A stretch of DNA of 64,000 nt from Drancourtella massiliensis (GTDB taxonomy: Bacteria; Bacillota; Clostridia; Lachnospirales; Lachnospiraceae), in contig NZ_JACJKH010000009.1 of the NCBI RefSeq assembly GCF_016900655.1, positions 54,730-118,729 of the forward strand, given 5' to 3'. The translations under genes were made by a program, and so were the position numbers. Positions 32,539 through 42,348 of this stretch are shown here, piece by piece. The notes below the pieces were generated by a model. It searched no databases and was not told the origin of the DNA. It was given only the letters and a program-made list of their open reading frames with translations. Every line of letters starts with the position of its first letter. Positions within the stretch are counted from its first letter, which is position 1.

Positions 32539-34338
32539 CTAGCAAACCTCATCAAAATTTTGTCCCGCGAACTGAGAATGATACAGTTTTTCGTACATTC
32601 CTTTCTTTGCCAGAAGCTCTTCGTGTGTTCCCTGTTCCACAATATCTCCGTCCCGCAGTACCAGAATCATGTCCGCGTCCCGGATTGTAGAAAGCCGGTG
32701 GGCGATAACGAAGGATGTTCTTCCCTCCATCACCCGAAGCATGGCTTCCTGAAGCCTTCTCTCAAGTCTGGTGTCCACCGAGGATGTCGCCTCGTCCAGA
32801 ATCAGAATCTGCGGATCCTTTAAGATCGCTCTTGCGATGGTAAGGAGCTGCTTTTCTCCCTGAGAAATATTGTTCGCTTCCTCATTGATCAGTGAATCGT
32901 ATCCTCTGGACAGTGTGCGGATGTAGTGATGGACATTTGCCATCTTCGCAGCGCTGATAATCTCATCTTTTCTTGCATTCTGTCTTCCGTAGCGGATATT
33001 GTCATAAATACTTCCGGAGAACAGCCATGTATCCTGCAGTACGAGCGAGAACAGCGATCTCAGATCTTCCCGTTTCATATCCCGGATATCAATGCCGTCA
33101 ATCTTGATGGAACCACCCTTCACGTCGTAAAAGCGGAGCAGCAGATTCATCAGCGTTGTCTTTCCTGCTCCTGTCGGACCGACGATCGCCACCGTCTGGC
33201 CTTTCTTGACATCGATATTGACATCTTTCATCAGAAGTTCCTTATCGTATCCAAACTGTACATGTTCAAAGGTCACATTGCCTTCGATTTTATCCTTTGC
33301 AATCTCTGCCTTTCCGCCCTGATCCTCTTCCTTCTCAGCAAGAAGGGTAAAGATTCTGCGCATGGCGGAAAAGGCTGCCTGTACCTGTGCGGAAAGCTGG
33401 GAAACCTGGGACAGCGGATCGTTGATCTGCCAGATATAGCGCACAAATGCCTGAAGCTGTCCGATCGTAATGGTCCCCTGAATAACCTGAAGACATCCGA
33501 TTACCGCACAGGTACCGATCGTCAGGTAAGTCACAAGTGACACGCAGGGAGAAATCAAAGAGGAGACAAACTGCGCCTTGAACGCGGAATTTCTCATCTT
33601 CTGATTTACTTCCTCAAACTGTTTTTCCACATCTTCCTGTTTATTGTAACTGATAATCTCATTAAATCCGCCGTACAGCTCCGTGATTGCACCATTCAAT
33701 TGTCCTACGGTTTTCTGCTGAATGTCAAACAGATCCTGGGAACGCTTTACAAATACCTTCGTAATAAGTGCCACGAGCGGAATAATGATCAATGCAATCA
33801 GCGTCATCGCTACATTGATCCGAAGCATCATGCTGACCGCAAGAATAAAAGTCAGCACCCCGCTGATCACCCTGGTCAGCGTCTGCTGCAGAGCATTGCT
33901 CAGCGTATCCACATCGTTGGTCACACAGCTTAATACATCTCCAAAAGCGTGCTCGTCAAAATAGCTGACCGGCATCTTCTGGATTTTTTTCTGAAGTGCC
34001 CCTCTCAAATCATGCATCGTCTGCTGAATCGCATTGGTCAGGAAAAATGCCGACACAAGGAGCACCAGTGCCCTTGTCACATAACTTGTACCAAGAAGCG
34101 CCAGAATGCGGAATACCTTGTCAAAATGTACATGTGCCCCGCTGACACCCTGGAGAATTTCAGACGCGTCCCGGGCGAGCTGTGTCGTTGCAAGCCCCTC
34201 TATTGTCGGATTCAGGGAATAGATTGCTGTCGCAAACACTGTCGTCAGGACTGCCACTAAAAGTTTTCCTTTGTACGGACTTACAAACCGTCCCATCCCT
34301 TTCATACATGTCTTCCAGCCGATCTGTTCTTTATTCAT
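32539..34338 (-). CDS. ABC exporter half-transporter (subunit 2)
   Basis: A 599-residue permease-ATPase fusion from the ATG at 34338, preceded by AGGAGG at nine bases. Six membrane segments (residues 15-320) lead to an ATPase with Walker A GPTGAGKTT, signature ISQGEKQLL and Walker B ILILDEATSSVD. The signature deviates from LSGGQ, while the catalytic Glu is present. Its start overlaps the stop of the partner gene, so the two form a heterodimeric exporter of the BmrCD/LmrCD type with one degenerate ATP site. The substrate (drug, peptide or lipid) is not predictable. Confidence 0.9.
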   Translation of the reverse strand: MNKEQIGWKTCMKGMGRFVSPYKGKLLVAVLTTVFATAIYSLNPTIEGLATTQLARDASEILQGVSGAHVHFDKVFRILALLGTSYVTRALVLLVSAFFLTNAIQQTMHDLRGALQKKIQKMPVSYFDEHAFGDVLSCVTNDVDTLSNALQQTLTRVISGVLTFILAVSMMLRINVAMTLIALIIIPLVALITKVFVKRSQDLFDIQQKTVGQLNGAITELYGGFNEIISYNKQEDVEKQFEEVNQKMRNSAFKAQFVSSLISPCVSLVTYLTIGTCAVIGCLQVIQGTITIGQLQAFVRYIWQINDPLSQVSQLSAQVQAAFSAMRRIFTLLAEKEEDQGGKAEIAKDKIEGNVTFEHVQFGYDKELLMKDVNIDVKKGQTVAIVGPTGAGKTTLMNLLLRFYDVKGGSIKIDGIDIRDMKREDLRSLFSLVLQDTWLFSGSIYDNIRYGRQNARKDEIISAAKMANVHHYIRTLSRGYDSLINEEANNISQGEKQLLTIARAILKDPQILILDEATSSVDTRLERRLQEAMLRVMEGRTSFVIAHRLSTIRDADMILVLRDGDIVEQGTHEELLAKKGMYEKLYHSQFAGQNFDEVC

Positions 34339-36064
34339 AAGCCAGTTCCTCCTCACTCAGCTGGGAAGCTGCAATTTCATGATATACACTGCAGTTTTTA
34401 AGCAGTTCTTTGTGCGTGCCCTTTCCGACGATCCTGCCCTCGTCCAGAACAATAATCTGGTCCGCATCCATAATCGTAGAGACTCTTTGCGCAACGATCA
34501 GGACAATCTCATCTGTCATCTCCTTACGAAGCTCACTGCGCAGCTTTGCGTCCGTCCGGAAATCCAGTGCGGAGAAAGAATCGTCATAGATATAGATATC
34601 CGCGTGCCGCACCAGTGCTCTTGCGATCGAAAGCCTCTGCTTCTGTCCTCCGGAAACATTTCCCGCACCTTCTACAATCCTCTCCTGAAACTGCCCCGGT
34701 TTCTCCATAATGAAATCATAGGCCTGCGCTACTTTTGCCGCATGGACTACTTCTTCCATGCTCGCGTTCCGGTTGCCGAAACGGATATTCTCCTCAATTG
34801 TTCCACTGAAAAGATTGGCCTTCTGGGACACAAATCCGATCCGTTCGCGGAGCTTATAAATGTCCATATCCCGTACGTCCACTCCGTTGATCAAAATCTT
34901 TCCGGCTGATACATCATAAAATCTCGGGATCAGCTTGATCAACGTACTCTTTCCGGAACCGGTGCTTCCGATAAATGCTACCGTCTCGCCTTTCTTCGCC
35001 TCGAAAGAAATATGCTGCAGAACCGCTTCTTCTCCGTCCGGATAAGCAAAAGTAACATCATCAAATACGATACTCTTTTCCCTGTCCTCTGTCTTTGAAG
35101 CATCCGGGTGGTTCTCGATGATTGACTCAGTTTTAAGTACCCGCCGGATACGTTTTGCCGACACATTCGCCCTTGGATACATCATAAACACAAGGCAGAA
35201 CAGCAATACGGAAAACATTGCATGGAAAACATAGTCCATAAAAGCAATCAGCTTTCCAACAGGAAGTGTACCGGCATCAATCATAAAGCTCGCAACAACA
35301 TAGATCGCGATGATCGCAAGATTCATCATAAGAAAGAATACCGGATCTGTCGAGGTCATCAGCTTAAACAGCTTTTTCGACTGGTTCATAAAATTTACAT
35401 TTTCTTTGTCAAACCGTTCAGATTCATATTCATCATTATTAAAAGAACGAATGACACGGATACCGGTCAGATTCTCACGGAAAATCCGGTTGATAGAATC
35501 CAGTGACGCCTGCTGCCTCTCACTGATCGGAGAGGAGATCTTCGCCACAATAACGACCCCGATAATAATCAGAGGAATCGTAGAAATAATGATCAGCGAC
35601 AGATCCAAAGAGGTGCGGACTGTCAGCATGAAACTTACTACAATCATAACCGGGGTCAGCACTGCCGTCCTCAAAATTACATTCATAAACATCATGATCT
35701 GAAAAGCATCATTGTTTGTTCTCGTAATCAAAGATGCCACTCCGATCTCATTCATTTCGCTGTGCGAAAAAGTCTGTACCTTTCGGAAAACATCCTGCCG
35801 GATATCATGAGCAATCCCTGTGGAAATCCGGGCACAGCAGTAACCAAGAAGAATGGTACCGCAGACGCCAATCACAGAAATCACCGCTGTCAGCACTCCC
35901 ATCTTCATCAAAAATCCTTTGTCCTCATTCATGACTCCCTGGTCGATCATATAGGAAATGATCGTCGGAATCCCCAGTTCCACCAGAGCAAATCCAAAGA
36001 CGGAAATCACGTTCAGGACAAACCAGAATTTGTATCTTTTCAGATACTCCAAAATCAGTTTCAC
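34331..36064 (-). CDS. ABC exporter half-transporter (subunit 1)
   Basis: A 577-residue permease-ATPase fusion. The GTG at 36064 is chosen as start because GGGAGG lies eight bases upstream; the ATG seven codons earlier overlaps that site. Six membrane segments precede an ATPase with Walker A GSTGSGKST, signature VSGGQKQRL and Walker B IYIYDDSFSALD. In the last, Asp replaces the catalytic Glu, so this subunit supplies the degenerate half of one site. It is translationally coupled to subunit 2 by overlap. Confidence 0.9.
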   Translation of the reverse strand: MKLILEYLKRYKFWFVLNVISVFGFALVELGIPTIISYMIDQGVMNEDKGFLMKMGVLTAVISVIGVCGTILLGYCCARISTGIAHDIRQDVFRKVQTFSHSEMNEIGVASLITRTNNDAFQIMMFMNVILRTAVLTPVMIVVSFMLTVRTSLDLSLIIISTIPLIIIGVVIVAKISSPISERQQASLDSINRIFRENLTGIRVIRSFNNDEYESERFDKENVNFMNQSKKLFKLMTSTDPVFFLMMNLAIIAIYVVASFMIDAGTLPVGKLIAFMDYVFHAMFSVLLFCLVFMMYPRANVSAKRIRRVLKTESIIENHPDASKTEDREKSIVFDDVTFAYPDGEEAVLQHISFEAKKGETVAFIGSTGSGKSTLIKLIPRFYDVSAGKILINGVDVRDMDIYKLRERIGFVSQKANLFSGTIEENIRFGNRNASMEEVVHAAKVAQAYDFIMEKPGQFQERIVEGAGNVSGGQKQRLSIARALVRHADIYIYDDSFSALDFRTDAKLRSELRKEMTDEIVLIVAQRVSTIMDADQIIVLDEGRIVGKGTHKELLKNCSVYHEIAASQLSEEELAYE

Positions 36065-36156
36065 CTCATAACCTCCCTCATCCAAAAGTGTTGTAAGCCC
36101 AATGTATCATATCCTATATTTTCCGGCAAGAGGGGAATGCATTTTCACGCAAAAAA

Positions 36157-36220
36157 AGGGATTCCGGACTGTTTCCAACATCACAAAACGGACATTGGAA
36201 CAGTTCCGGAATCCTTTTTC
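36157..36220 (-). terminator. Terminator after the dipeptidase gene
   Basis: AAGGATTCCGGAACTGTTCCAA pairs imperfectly with TTGGAAACAGTCCGGAATCC, and a run of seven T follows on the minus strand. Confidence 0.85.
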
Positions 36221-36242
36221 TATTCTGTCTTAAATCAGCATT

Positions 36243-37607
36243 TTATTTCTGTGCAATCTCATACATTGCTGCCGCCAGAATCTGGTAGGACAGCATCATT
36301 TTCTCTACATCCGCACATTCATTCGGCTGGTGAATGACATCCGGCTCTCCCGGGAATGTCGGCCCAAAAGCAACCATATTATCAAATGCTTTTGCATATG
36401 TACCGCCTCCGATGGCGATCGGCTGATCGTCTCTTCCTGTTTCTTCTTTATATACGTTCATCAGCTTCCGAATCAGCTCAGAATCCTTCGGCACGTATAA
36501 CAGTTTGCCTTCAGACTCCAGATCTGCATTCATTCCATAAGCCTCTGCCTGTTTCTTCATTGTTGCAACAAGGGTGTCGCGGTCTCCGTTCTTTGGATAG
36601 CGGATATCCAGTGTGAAGAACAGATCTTCCTCTGTGCATTTTACAACACCAAGGTTGACTGTTGTCTCTCCTGTCTCCTCGTCTGTCCAGCAGATATCGA
36701 GAGATTTTCCATTTGTCTCTGTTCCGATCTTTTCCAGAATAAAGTTGATCATCTGTCCCGGATCTCCATTGATGCCACAATCTTTTACAGCCTCAAACAG
36801 CTTGATTGCCGCATTGACTCCTTTTTCCGGAGTACTGCCATGTGCGCCCTGTCCTTCTGCCACGATTGTAGTCTTTCCATCTGCCTTTGTCACGGTGATG
36901 CCGTCTGCTTCTTTGACATCCAGATCACCTTCTACAACCATTGTACATTTTGGTGTTACGACATTCTTTGCTGTACCGCCCTCAATAGAAAGCACTTTGA
37001 CACTGGACGGATTTTCTACTTTCTTTGTAACTTCCCAGAAAGACTGTCCCTTTTCACAGAAGATAACCGGGAACTGTCCGTCCGGAGTAAAGCCGATCGC
37101 AGGCTGTTCTCCGCCAGCTTCGTTATAATGTTTTACACAGGAAGAACCGTTTTCTTCATCTGTTCCGAAAATCACACGGATTCTTCTGTCGATCGGAAGT
37201 CCGAGATCACGGATCGCTTTCAGTGCATAAATCGCTCCTATTACCGGTCCCTTGTCATCCAGAACTCCGCGGCCGTACATCTGTCCGTCATGAATCTCGC
37301 ATGCCAGCGGCGGGTATTTCCATCCCTCTCCAAGCGGAACAACATCCAGATGTCCAAGAACCGCTGCCATTTCTTCGCCCTCGCCATATTCGATCCAGCC
37401 AACCTTGTTGTCAAGATTGCCTGTCTTAAATCCAAGCTTCTCGCCCAGTGCCAGAGCGTGGTCCAGAGCTTCCTTCGGTCCTCTTCCATATGGTGCGTCT
37501 TCCTCCGGTGCGCCTTTGACACTTTCGATTGCGACACTCTCTTTGATGGAAGCAAAGATCTCATCTTTAAGCTCCATCATCTTCTCGTTTAATTTTTCAT
37601 ATCCCAT
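36243..37607 (-). CDS. PepV-like dipeptidase (M20 family)
   Basis: A 454-residue M20 metallopeptidase. Metal-site motifs: AVLGHLDVVPLGEGW (near 87), GVLDDKGPV (bridging Asp near 118), GTDEENGSS (catalytic Glu near 150) and the C-terminal DVIHQPNE (His). Length and the lid-domain insertion fit the PepV/Sapep branch, which releases amino acids from dipeptides. AAAGGAGTTATAGCA precedes the ATG. The gene is monocistronic. In a Stickland fermenter it would feed amino acid pools, an inference from metabolism. Confidence 0.9.
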   Translation of the reverse strand: MGYEKLNEKMMELKDEIFASIKESVAIESVKGAPEEDAPYGRGPKEALDHALALGEKLGFKTGNLDNKVGWIEYGEGEEMAAVLGHLDVVPLGEGWKYPPLACEIHDGQMYGRGVLDDKGPVIGAIYALKAIRDLGLPIDRRIRVIFGTDEENGSSCVKHYNEAGGEQPAIGFTPDGQFPVIFCEKGQSFWEVTKKVENPSSVKVLSIEGGTAKNVVTPKCTMVVEGDLDVKEADGITVTKADGKTTIVAEGQGAHGSTPEKGVNAAIKLFEAVKDCGINGDPGQMINFILEKIGTETNGKSLDICWTDEETGETTVNLGVVKCTEEDLFFTLDIRYPKNGDRDTLVATMKKQAEAYGMNADLESEGKLLYVPKDSELIRKLMNVYKEETGRDDQPIAIGGGTYAKAFDNMVAFGPTFPGEPDVIHQPNECADVEKMMLSYQILAAAMYEIAQK

Positions 37608-38001
37608 TGCTATAACTCCTTTCGCTGAATCACTTCAGCATAGTAACTCACAGAATTATTCTATAATATTCCATGACAAAAGGCAAGAGATATCAGACGA
37701 TTTTGCCAGGAGAAAACTGCTGAGAAACCCGCCCGGTTCCGATAGTCAGATTTTTCGGCTTTCTGGGGAAATTTCTCCATTATAACCGCAGGTTTTAGTG
37801 GCCGCAGACGGTTTGATCTGGCAATTCTTGTTTCGCAACCGTAGATTCTGATTTCTACGGTTCAAATGCAATACCCTCTTCTTTTAACCGTAATATCTGA
37901 TTTGGCTTTCTCTCATACGAGTCATGTCCCCTATTTCCAGATGGCAAAAGCAGGGCAGTACCGTTTGCCGCGATACTGCCCTACTATAATCATTAACCTT
38001 T
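37608..38001. other. Intergenic region with scrB terminator
   Basis: About 390 bases. Near its right end AGGGCAGTA..TACTGCCCT (37952-37983) forms a terminator-like hairpin for the minus-strand scrB transcript, followed by GCTTTTG. ACCGTA/TACGGT elements around 37845-37862 form a further small inverted repeat. No coding sequence was recognised. Confidence 0.5.
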
Positions 38002-39420
38002 TTACGAAACCAGTTCCCACATCTTTATCTTCGCTTCGTCCGCCTGAATTTGAAGTCCGTAGTTTTCCGGATAAAATCTCGTGGAAAAGACATACTCTCC
38101 ATCATTTACAAACACCTCGCAGGTCGATACATCTGTGAGAATGGTTACATTATTCAGAGTTTCGATTTCCTGATACCGGAGGGTCCGTCCGCCGGACGCA
38201 TTGTCTTTGGAAGGATTGATAAACCGCATCTCAAATCTGCTGTCCCGATATTCAAGAATCAATTCTTCTCCGAGTACAGCATGGAACTGATTTTCTTTGA
38301 TTTCCGCAATTCTTGCTTCATAAACAGGTTCTTCTTCCACATAAAGGCCGCCTGTCGCTTCTGCCAGAATCCGTTTCCTTTCTTCCAGTTCTCTGACCGG
38401 ACGCTGCAGGACTCTTCCGTCTTTCACATAAATTTCTCTTGGAATAGTGAAGCAGTGCTGCCATCCGTCCTCGATAGTCCGGTTTGTATGTTCCGGACAG
38501 TCCGGCATTCCCATCCATCCAATCTGGACTCTCCGGCCATCCTCTGTCTCAAAGCTCTGCGGCGCATAATAATCAAAACCGTAATCCCAGAGTACATATT
38601 CCGAAAGCGTACACTGCTCTGCAACGTGGCCTTTCACTTCAAAATAACCGGACTGGTAGACATTTTTGTCTTTCCATTTCTCACCTTCCAGTCCCTGTAC
38701 CGATGCAGAGAGAATCTTCTTTCCATCAATTTCAAAGTAGTCCGGACATTCCCACATGAAGCCAAACGGCTCTTTTGTGGTAATTCTGTTTTTCAATAAC
38801 CAGTGAATCCGGTCTGAAGATGCAAATAGAAGCGCCTCTCCAACATCATCTTTCCGTCTGGCCCCCTGAATCATGTAGTAGATGCCATTCCCTTTCCAGA
38901 CTTTCGGATCCCGGACATGTTTTGTCACATCTTCCGGATAATCTTCATTTGTCATCAAAAGCTGCTTTCGTCCAAACCGGAAGCCATCCCCGCTCTCCAC
39001 GAGTATGGTGTTGGCTTCCCTTCCTTCCGTCACATAATCAAAGTCGCCGTCCAGCTTGACATTTCCGGTATAGTAAAAAGAAATTCTGCCATCTTCTGTC
39101 AACGCACAGCCGGAATAAACACCATGGCAGTCGAACGGCTGATCCGGGTAAAGTGCCGCTCCCTGATATTCCCAGTGAAGCATGTCACGGCTTGTGGAAT
39201 GTCCCCACAGTTTCAGGCCTCCCTCCACGTCAAATGGAGAGTACTGAAAAAAAGCATGATACAGGCCTTGATACTGGCACAGCCCGTTCGGATCGTTCAG
39301 CCATCCGGCCGGAGGGGCCAGATGGAATCTTGGCCGGAACCTGTCTGGCTCTCCGGACCGGCTCTCAATCTTCTCAATCATTTTGACCAGTTTTGTAAGA
39401 TCTTTGGATAATGCATTCAT
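38002..39420 (-). CDS. scrB: Sucrose-6-phosphate hydrolase (GH32)
   Basis: A 472-residue GH32 enzyme hydrolysing sucrose-6-phosphate. The nucleophile motif is HLAPPAGWLNDPNGLC (near residue 32). FQYSPF, the RDPKVW (RDP motif near 167) and MWECPDYFEI (EC motif with acid/base Glu near 225) follow. The C-terminal 130 residues form the usual beta-sandwich. It is six bases downstream of the sucrose PTS gene, so one operon is expected. The hydrolase looks intact although the partner PTS gene is broken. Confidence 0.93.
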   Translation of the reverse strand: MNALSKDLTKLVKMIEKIESRSGEPDRFRPRFHLAPPAGWLNDPNGLCQYQGLYHAFFQYSPFDVEGGLKLWGHSTSRDMLHWEYQGAALYPDQPFDCHGVYSGCALTEDGRISFYYTGNVKLDGDFDYVTEGREANTILVESGDGFRFGRKQLLMTNEDYPEDVTKHVRDPKVWKGNGIYYMIQGARRKDDVGEALLFASSDRIHWLLKNRITTKEPFGFMWECPDYFEIDGKKILSASVQGLEGEKWKDKNVYQSGYFEVKGHVAEQCTLSEYVLWDYGFDYYAPQSFETEDGRRVQIGWMGMPDCPEHTNRTIEDGWQHCFTIPREIYVKDGRVLQRPVRELEERKRILAEATGGLYVEEEPVYEARIAEIKENQFHAVLGEELILEYRDSRFEMRFINPSKDNASGGRTLRYQEIETLNNVTILTDVSTCEVFVNDGEYVFSTRFYPENYGLQIQADEAKIKMWELVS

Positions 39421-39426
39421 TGAATT

Positions 39427-41230
39427 CTAAGCTCCTGTTCTGATCGTCATTACTGTCGTTCCCCGGCTGACCTCCTGCGGTTCAGCCTTATCAACCGCCG
39501 CAAAGCTGTCGGCATTGGTCAGAATCATCATGGTTGCCGTATCGTATCCGGCCTTTTTGATCTGATCAAGATCCGCTTCGATCAACAGATCCCCGGCATG
39601 TACCTGATCCCCGTCCGCTACTCTTGTCGTAAATCCTTTTCCTTCCATCTTGACTGTATCGATTCCTACATGAATCAAAATCTCTCCTCCGAGACTGCTT
39701 GCAATGCAGACTGCATGTCCCGTCTCATAGATACTGACAATCTGACCGTCACAAGGTGCCACGATCTGTCCGTCTGACGGGATGACTGCCGCCGTCTTCC
39801 CAAGCACTTCCGCCGCAAACGTCGGATCACTGACCTCAGATACCGGAATCAATGTTCCATTGACCGGTGTATGCAGTTCTTCGCTTCCGGCCGTTGCTGT
39901 TGTGTTCGCAGGAATCTCGCCTGCCTCTTTTTCATCCCTGTGTTCTTCCGGCAATGTCTGCGGTGCATCCGCCTTCACAACTTCCGGCTTCTGATCTTTA
40001 TTCTGATCCTTATAAAGAATAAAAGAGAGAATAAATGCCACACCCACTGCGATGACCATCTCGATAATATACTGAACCGGCTGTTCCAGACAAAGCAGGA
40101 TTCCGAAAATACCCGTTACACCGGTTCCTTTTGCTCCCAGATGCACGATTGAGGCATAAAGTGCTCCACATCCTCCTCCGATACACCCTGCGATAAACGG
40201 TTTGAAAAACCGAAGGTTGACTCCGAAAATTGCCGGCTCCGTGATTCCCATAAACGCACTTAATGACGAAGGAAGGGCAAGTGATTTCACCTTTTTATCT
40301 CTGGATTTGATTCCCACTGCCAGCGCCGCCGCACCCTGTGCAATGTTTGCCGCACTTGCAAGAGGAAGCCAGTAGGTCACTCCGTACTGTGCAATCTGTC
40401 CAAGGTCAATGGCCGTGTACATCTGGTGGATGCCTGTTACAACCGTTGGAGCATAAAGTCCGCCCATGATAAGGCTTCCGATCCCAAGCGGCAGGGTAAG
40501 CAGCCACTGAATCGCACTCAGAACCGCATTTTCCGCCCATACGAAAACCGGACCGATAACCGACCATGTCAATGTCATACAGTCCGAAAAAGACGGACTG
40601 GGTAGCCTGCACACCTTCTGTCGCTACGGTGTAGGCATTCTGAAGACTCGGATTGATCATAATCATACCGATGACTGCTCCCAGATACGGGTTGGCACCG
40701 AATGCTTTTGCTGCCGAAAACGCGATGAGGATCTGTAAGAATGTATACGCCGTATTGCTGAAGATATTGGCGAATACATAGAAGGACCCGCTCGTATCAA
40801 TGTTGATAAATCCATTGGAATTCATAAAGTCCAGAGAGTTCATGATTCCCATAAGGAATCCGCTTGCCACAATGGCCGGAATGATCGGAACGAAAATGTC
40901 CCCCAGAAGCTTGATTGCCCTCATAAATATATTCTGCTTCTGTACCGCGGCCTCCTTGGCCTCTGCCTTGGAACTGGCCGTCACTCCGGAAACCGCGATG
41001 AATTCATCAAAGACCTTATTGACCGTCCCTGTTCCAAGGATGATCTGAAGCTGTCCGGATGCCTCAAATACGCCCTTTACGCCGTCTACGTTTTCCAGGG
41101 CTGTTTTATCCGCTCTGGAATTGTCTGCAATGACAAGGCGAAGCCTTGTTGCGCAGTGTGCGGCAGAAACAATATTTTTGCTTCCGCCCACATGCTCCAG
41201 GATTTCTTCTGCTGTTTTTCTGTAATCCAT
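39427..41230 (-). pseudogene. scrA: Sucrose-type PTS EIIBCA, broken by internal deletion and frameshift
   Basis: Frame one (from the ATG at 41230) encodes EIIB with phosphorylated Cys26 (SAAHCATRL) and the first part of EIIC up to FGLYDIDMVGY. Frame two then carries the rest of EIIC from VIGPVFVWAEN (including GITEPAIFGVNL) and EIIA (EILIHVGIDTVKMEG) to the stop at 39427. The switch is at about 40553-40568. Compared from memory with SacP-type proteins, about 49 residues between GYQG and IGP are absent, so roughly 145-150 bases were lost and the frame shifted. The shared string GGTTATC could be the deletion joint. The hybrid product lacks EIIC helices and EIIA in frame; function is unlikely unless the break is an assembly error. 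Confidence 0.85.
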
Positions 41231-41249
41231 GTTTCTCCTCCTTCATTTT

Positions 41250-41265
41250 ATGTAATCGATTTCAT
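41250..41265. promoter_or_regulatory. LacI-type operator before the sucrose PTS gene
   Basis: ATGTAATCGATTTCAT is a 16-base palindrome with one mismatch pair and a central CG, the form expected of LacI/ScrR-type operators. It lies 20 bases upstream of the PTS start, between the LacI gene and the PTS gene. Confidence 0.75.
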
Positions 41266-41286
41266 ATCCTGCATAAATAGTAACGA

Positions 41287-41320
41287 AAAAAGTGCCACTT
41301 GTAAATATGGCACTTTTACT
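41287..41320 (-). terminator. Terminator after the LacI-family gene
   Basis: AAAAGTGCCA-tatttacaag-TGGCACTTTT followed by TT on the minus strand. It separates LacI from the PTS gene. Confidence 0.8.
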
Positions 41321-41375
41321 GATTTTTCTATTCTGTTTTTGTGAAAATTGATTGCTTATCTGTTTTATCCTCTGT

Positions 41376-42347
41376 CTAATGTTCCATAATCTGGTATCCG
41401 AGTTTCATCCGGATCGGCACCTGATGTCCTTCTTCAATAATGTCCAGCAGCATTTCCGCAGCCTTGATTCCGCTTGTTTTATAGTAAAAATGGACTGTTG
41501 TGATTCCCTCGGAAACTGCTTTTAAGAACTGATTGTCCCCAAAACCCGTCACTTTCACCTTTTCTCTTCTTTCCTTTTTGCACTCTTTCAAAGCTTCCAT
41601 CGCTCCCGCCGCGATTGTATCTGTCGCGCATGATATGATATCGATATCACTATTTTTCTCTAAAATCGCTTTTGCCTGACGGTACCCGGACTCAACAGAA
41701 AACTCCGAAAGCCCGTACAGTTCTTCCGGAAGAACAATTCCCGCCTCCAGAAGTCCGGCCCGGAATCCGTCTTCTCTTTCCTGCCCGACAGCCCGGTCAT
41801 CTCTTGTCACTCCGATATAGGCAATTTTTTTCTTTTCTTTTCCGGCAATCCTCCCTGCCAGATCTTTCGCTGCGCCATAATCATCATGATACACACAGTT
41901 TGCTTTATCCGTATACTGTCCCAGCACTACGATGGGAACCTTGCTCTGCTCAAAAAATTTCTCGTGCTTTTTGGAGATGACCGTTCCGATCAGAATAATC
42001 CCGTCTACCGGATAATTTTCAAACAGCCGCATATATTCCAGCTCTTTTTCCGACCGGTTGTTGGTAACAGTAAGCAGCATCTGAAACTGCTTTTCCGCCA
42101 GCACCTCTCCGATCCCGTCCGCCACTCTTGCAATAGACTCAGAACTGAGCTTTGGTGCTACGACACCGATCAGCCTTGCTTTTTTCGTCCTCAGAATCCT
42201 CGCCTGGGCCGACGGATGATAACCTGTCTTTTCAATAGCCTCCCGGATCCGTTCCTTTTTCTCCTCACTTACATATCCACCATTCAGATATCTGGAAACA
42301 GCCGCACTTGACACCTGCGCGAGCTGTGCGATTTCTTTGATTGTCAT
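41376..42347 (-). CDS. LacI-family sucrose regulator
   Basis: A 323-residue protein from the ATG at 42347, with AGGAGG upstream inside the end of the Crp-type gene. The N-terminal HTH is MTIKEIAQLAQVSSAAVSRYLNGG, with the hinge helix following. The rest is a sugar-binding periplasmic-type domain (RLIGVVAPKLSSESIARVADGIG; PVDGIILIGT). Position and the adjacent operator indicate control of the sucrose operon (ScrR-like). It overlaps the stop of the upstream Crp/Fnr gene, so both may be on one transcript. Confidence 0.85.
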   Translation of the reverse strand: MTIKEIAQLAQVSSAAVSRYLNGGYVSEEKKERIREAIEKTGYHPSAQARILRTKKARLIGVVAPKLSSESIARVADGIGEVLAEKQFQMLLTVTNNRSEKELEYMRLFENYPVDGIILIGTVISKKHEKFFEQSKVPIVVLGQYTDKANCVYHDDYGAAKDLAGRIAGKEKKKIAYIGVTRDDRAVGQEREDGFRAGLLEAGIVLPEELYGLSEFSVESGYRQAKAILEKNSDIDIISCATDTIAAGAMEALKECKKERREKVKVTGFGDNQFLKAVSEGITTVHFYYKTSGIKAAEMLLDIIEEGHQVPIRMKLGYQIMEH

Positions 42348-42348
42348 A

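Noticed and set aside
40553..40568. PTS gene break as a programmed frameshift or Sec codon
   Set aside because: No in-frame TGA is at the joint, no slippery sequence was seen, and about 49 expected residues are missing; deletion explains it.
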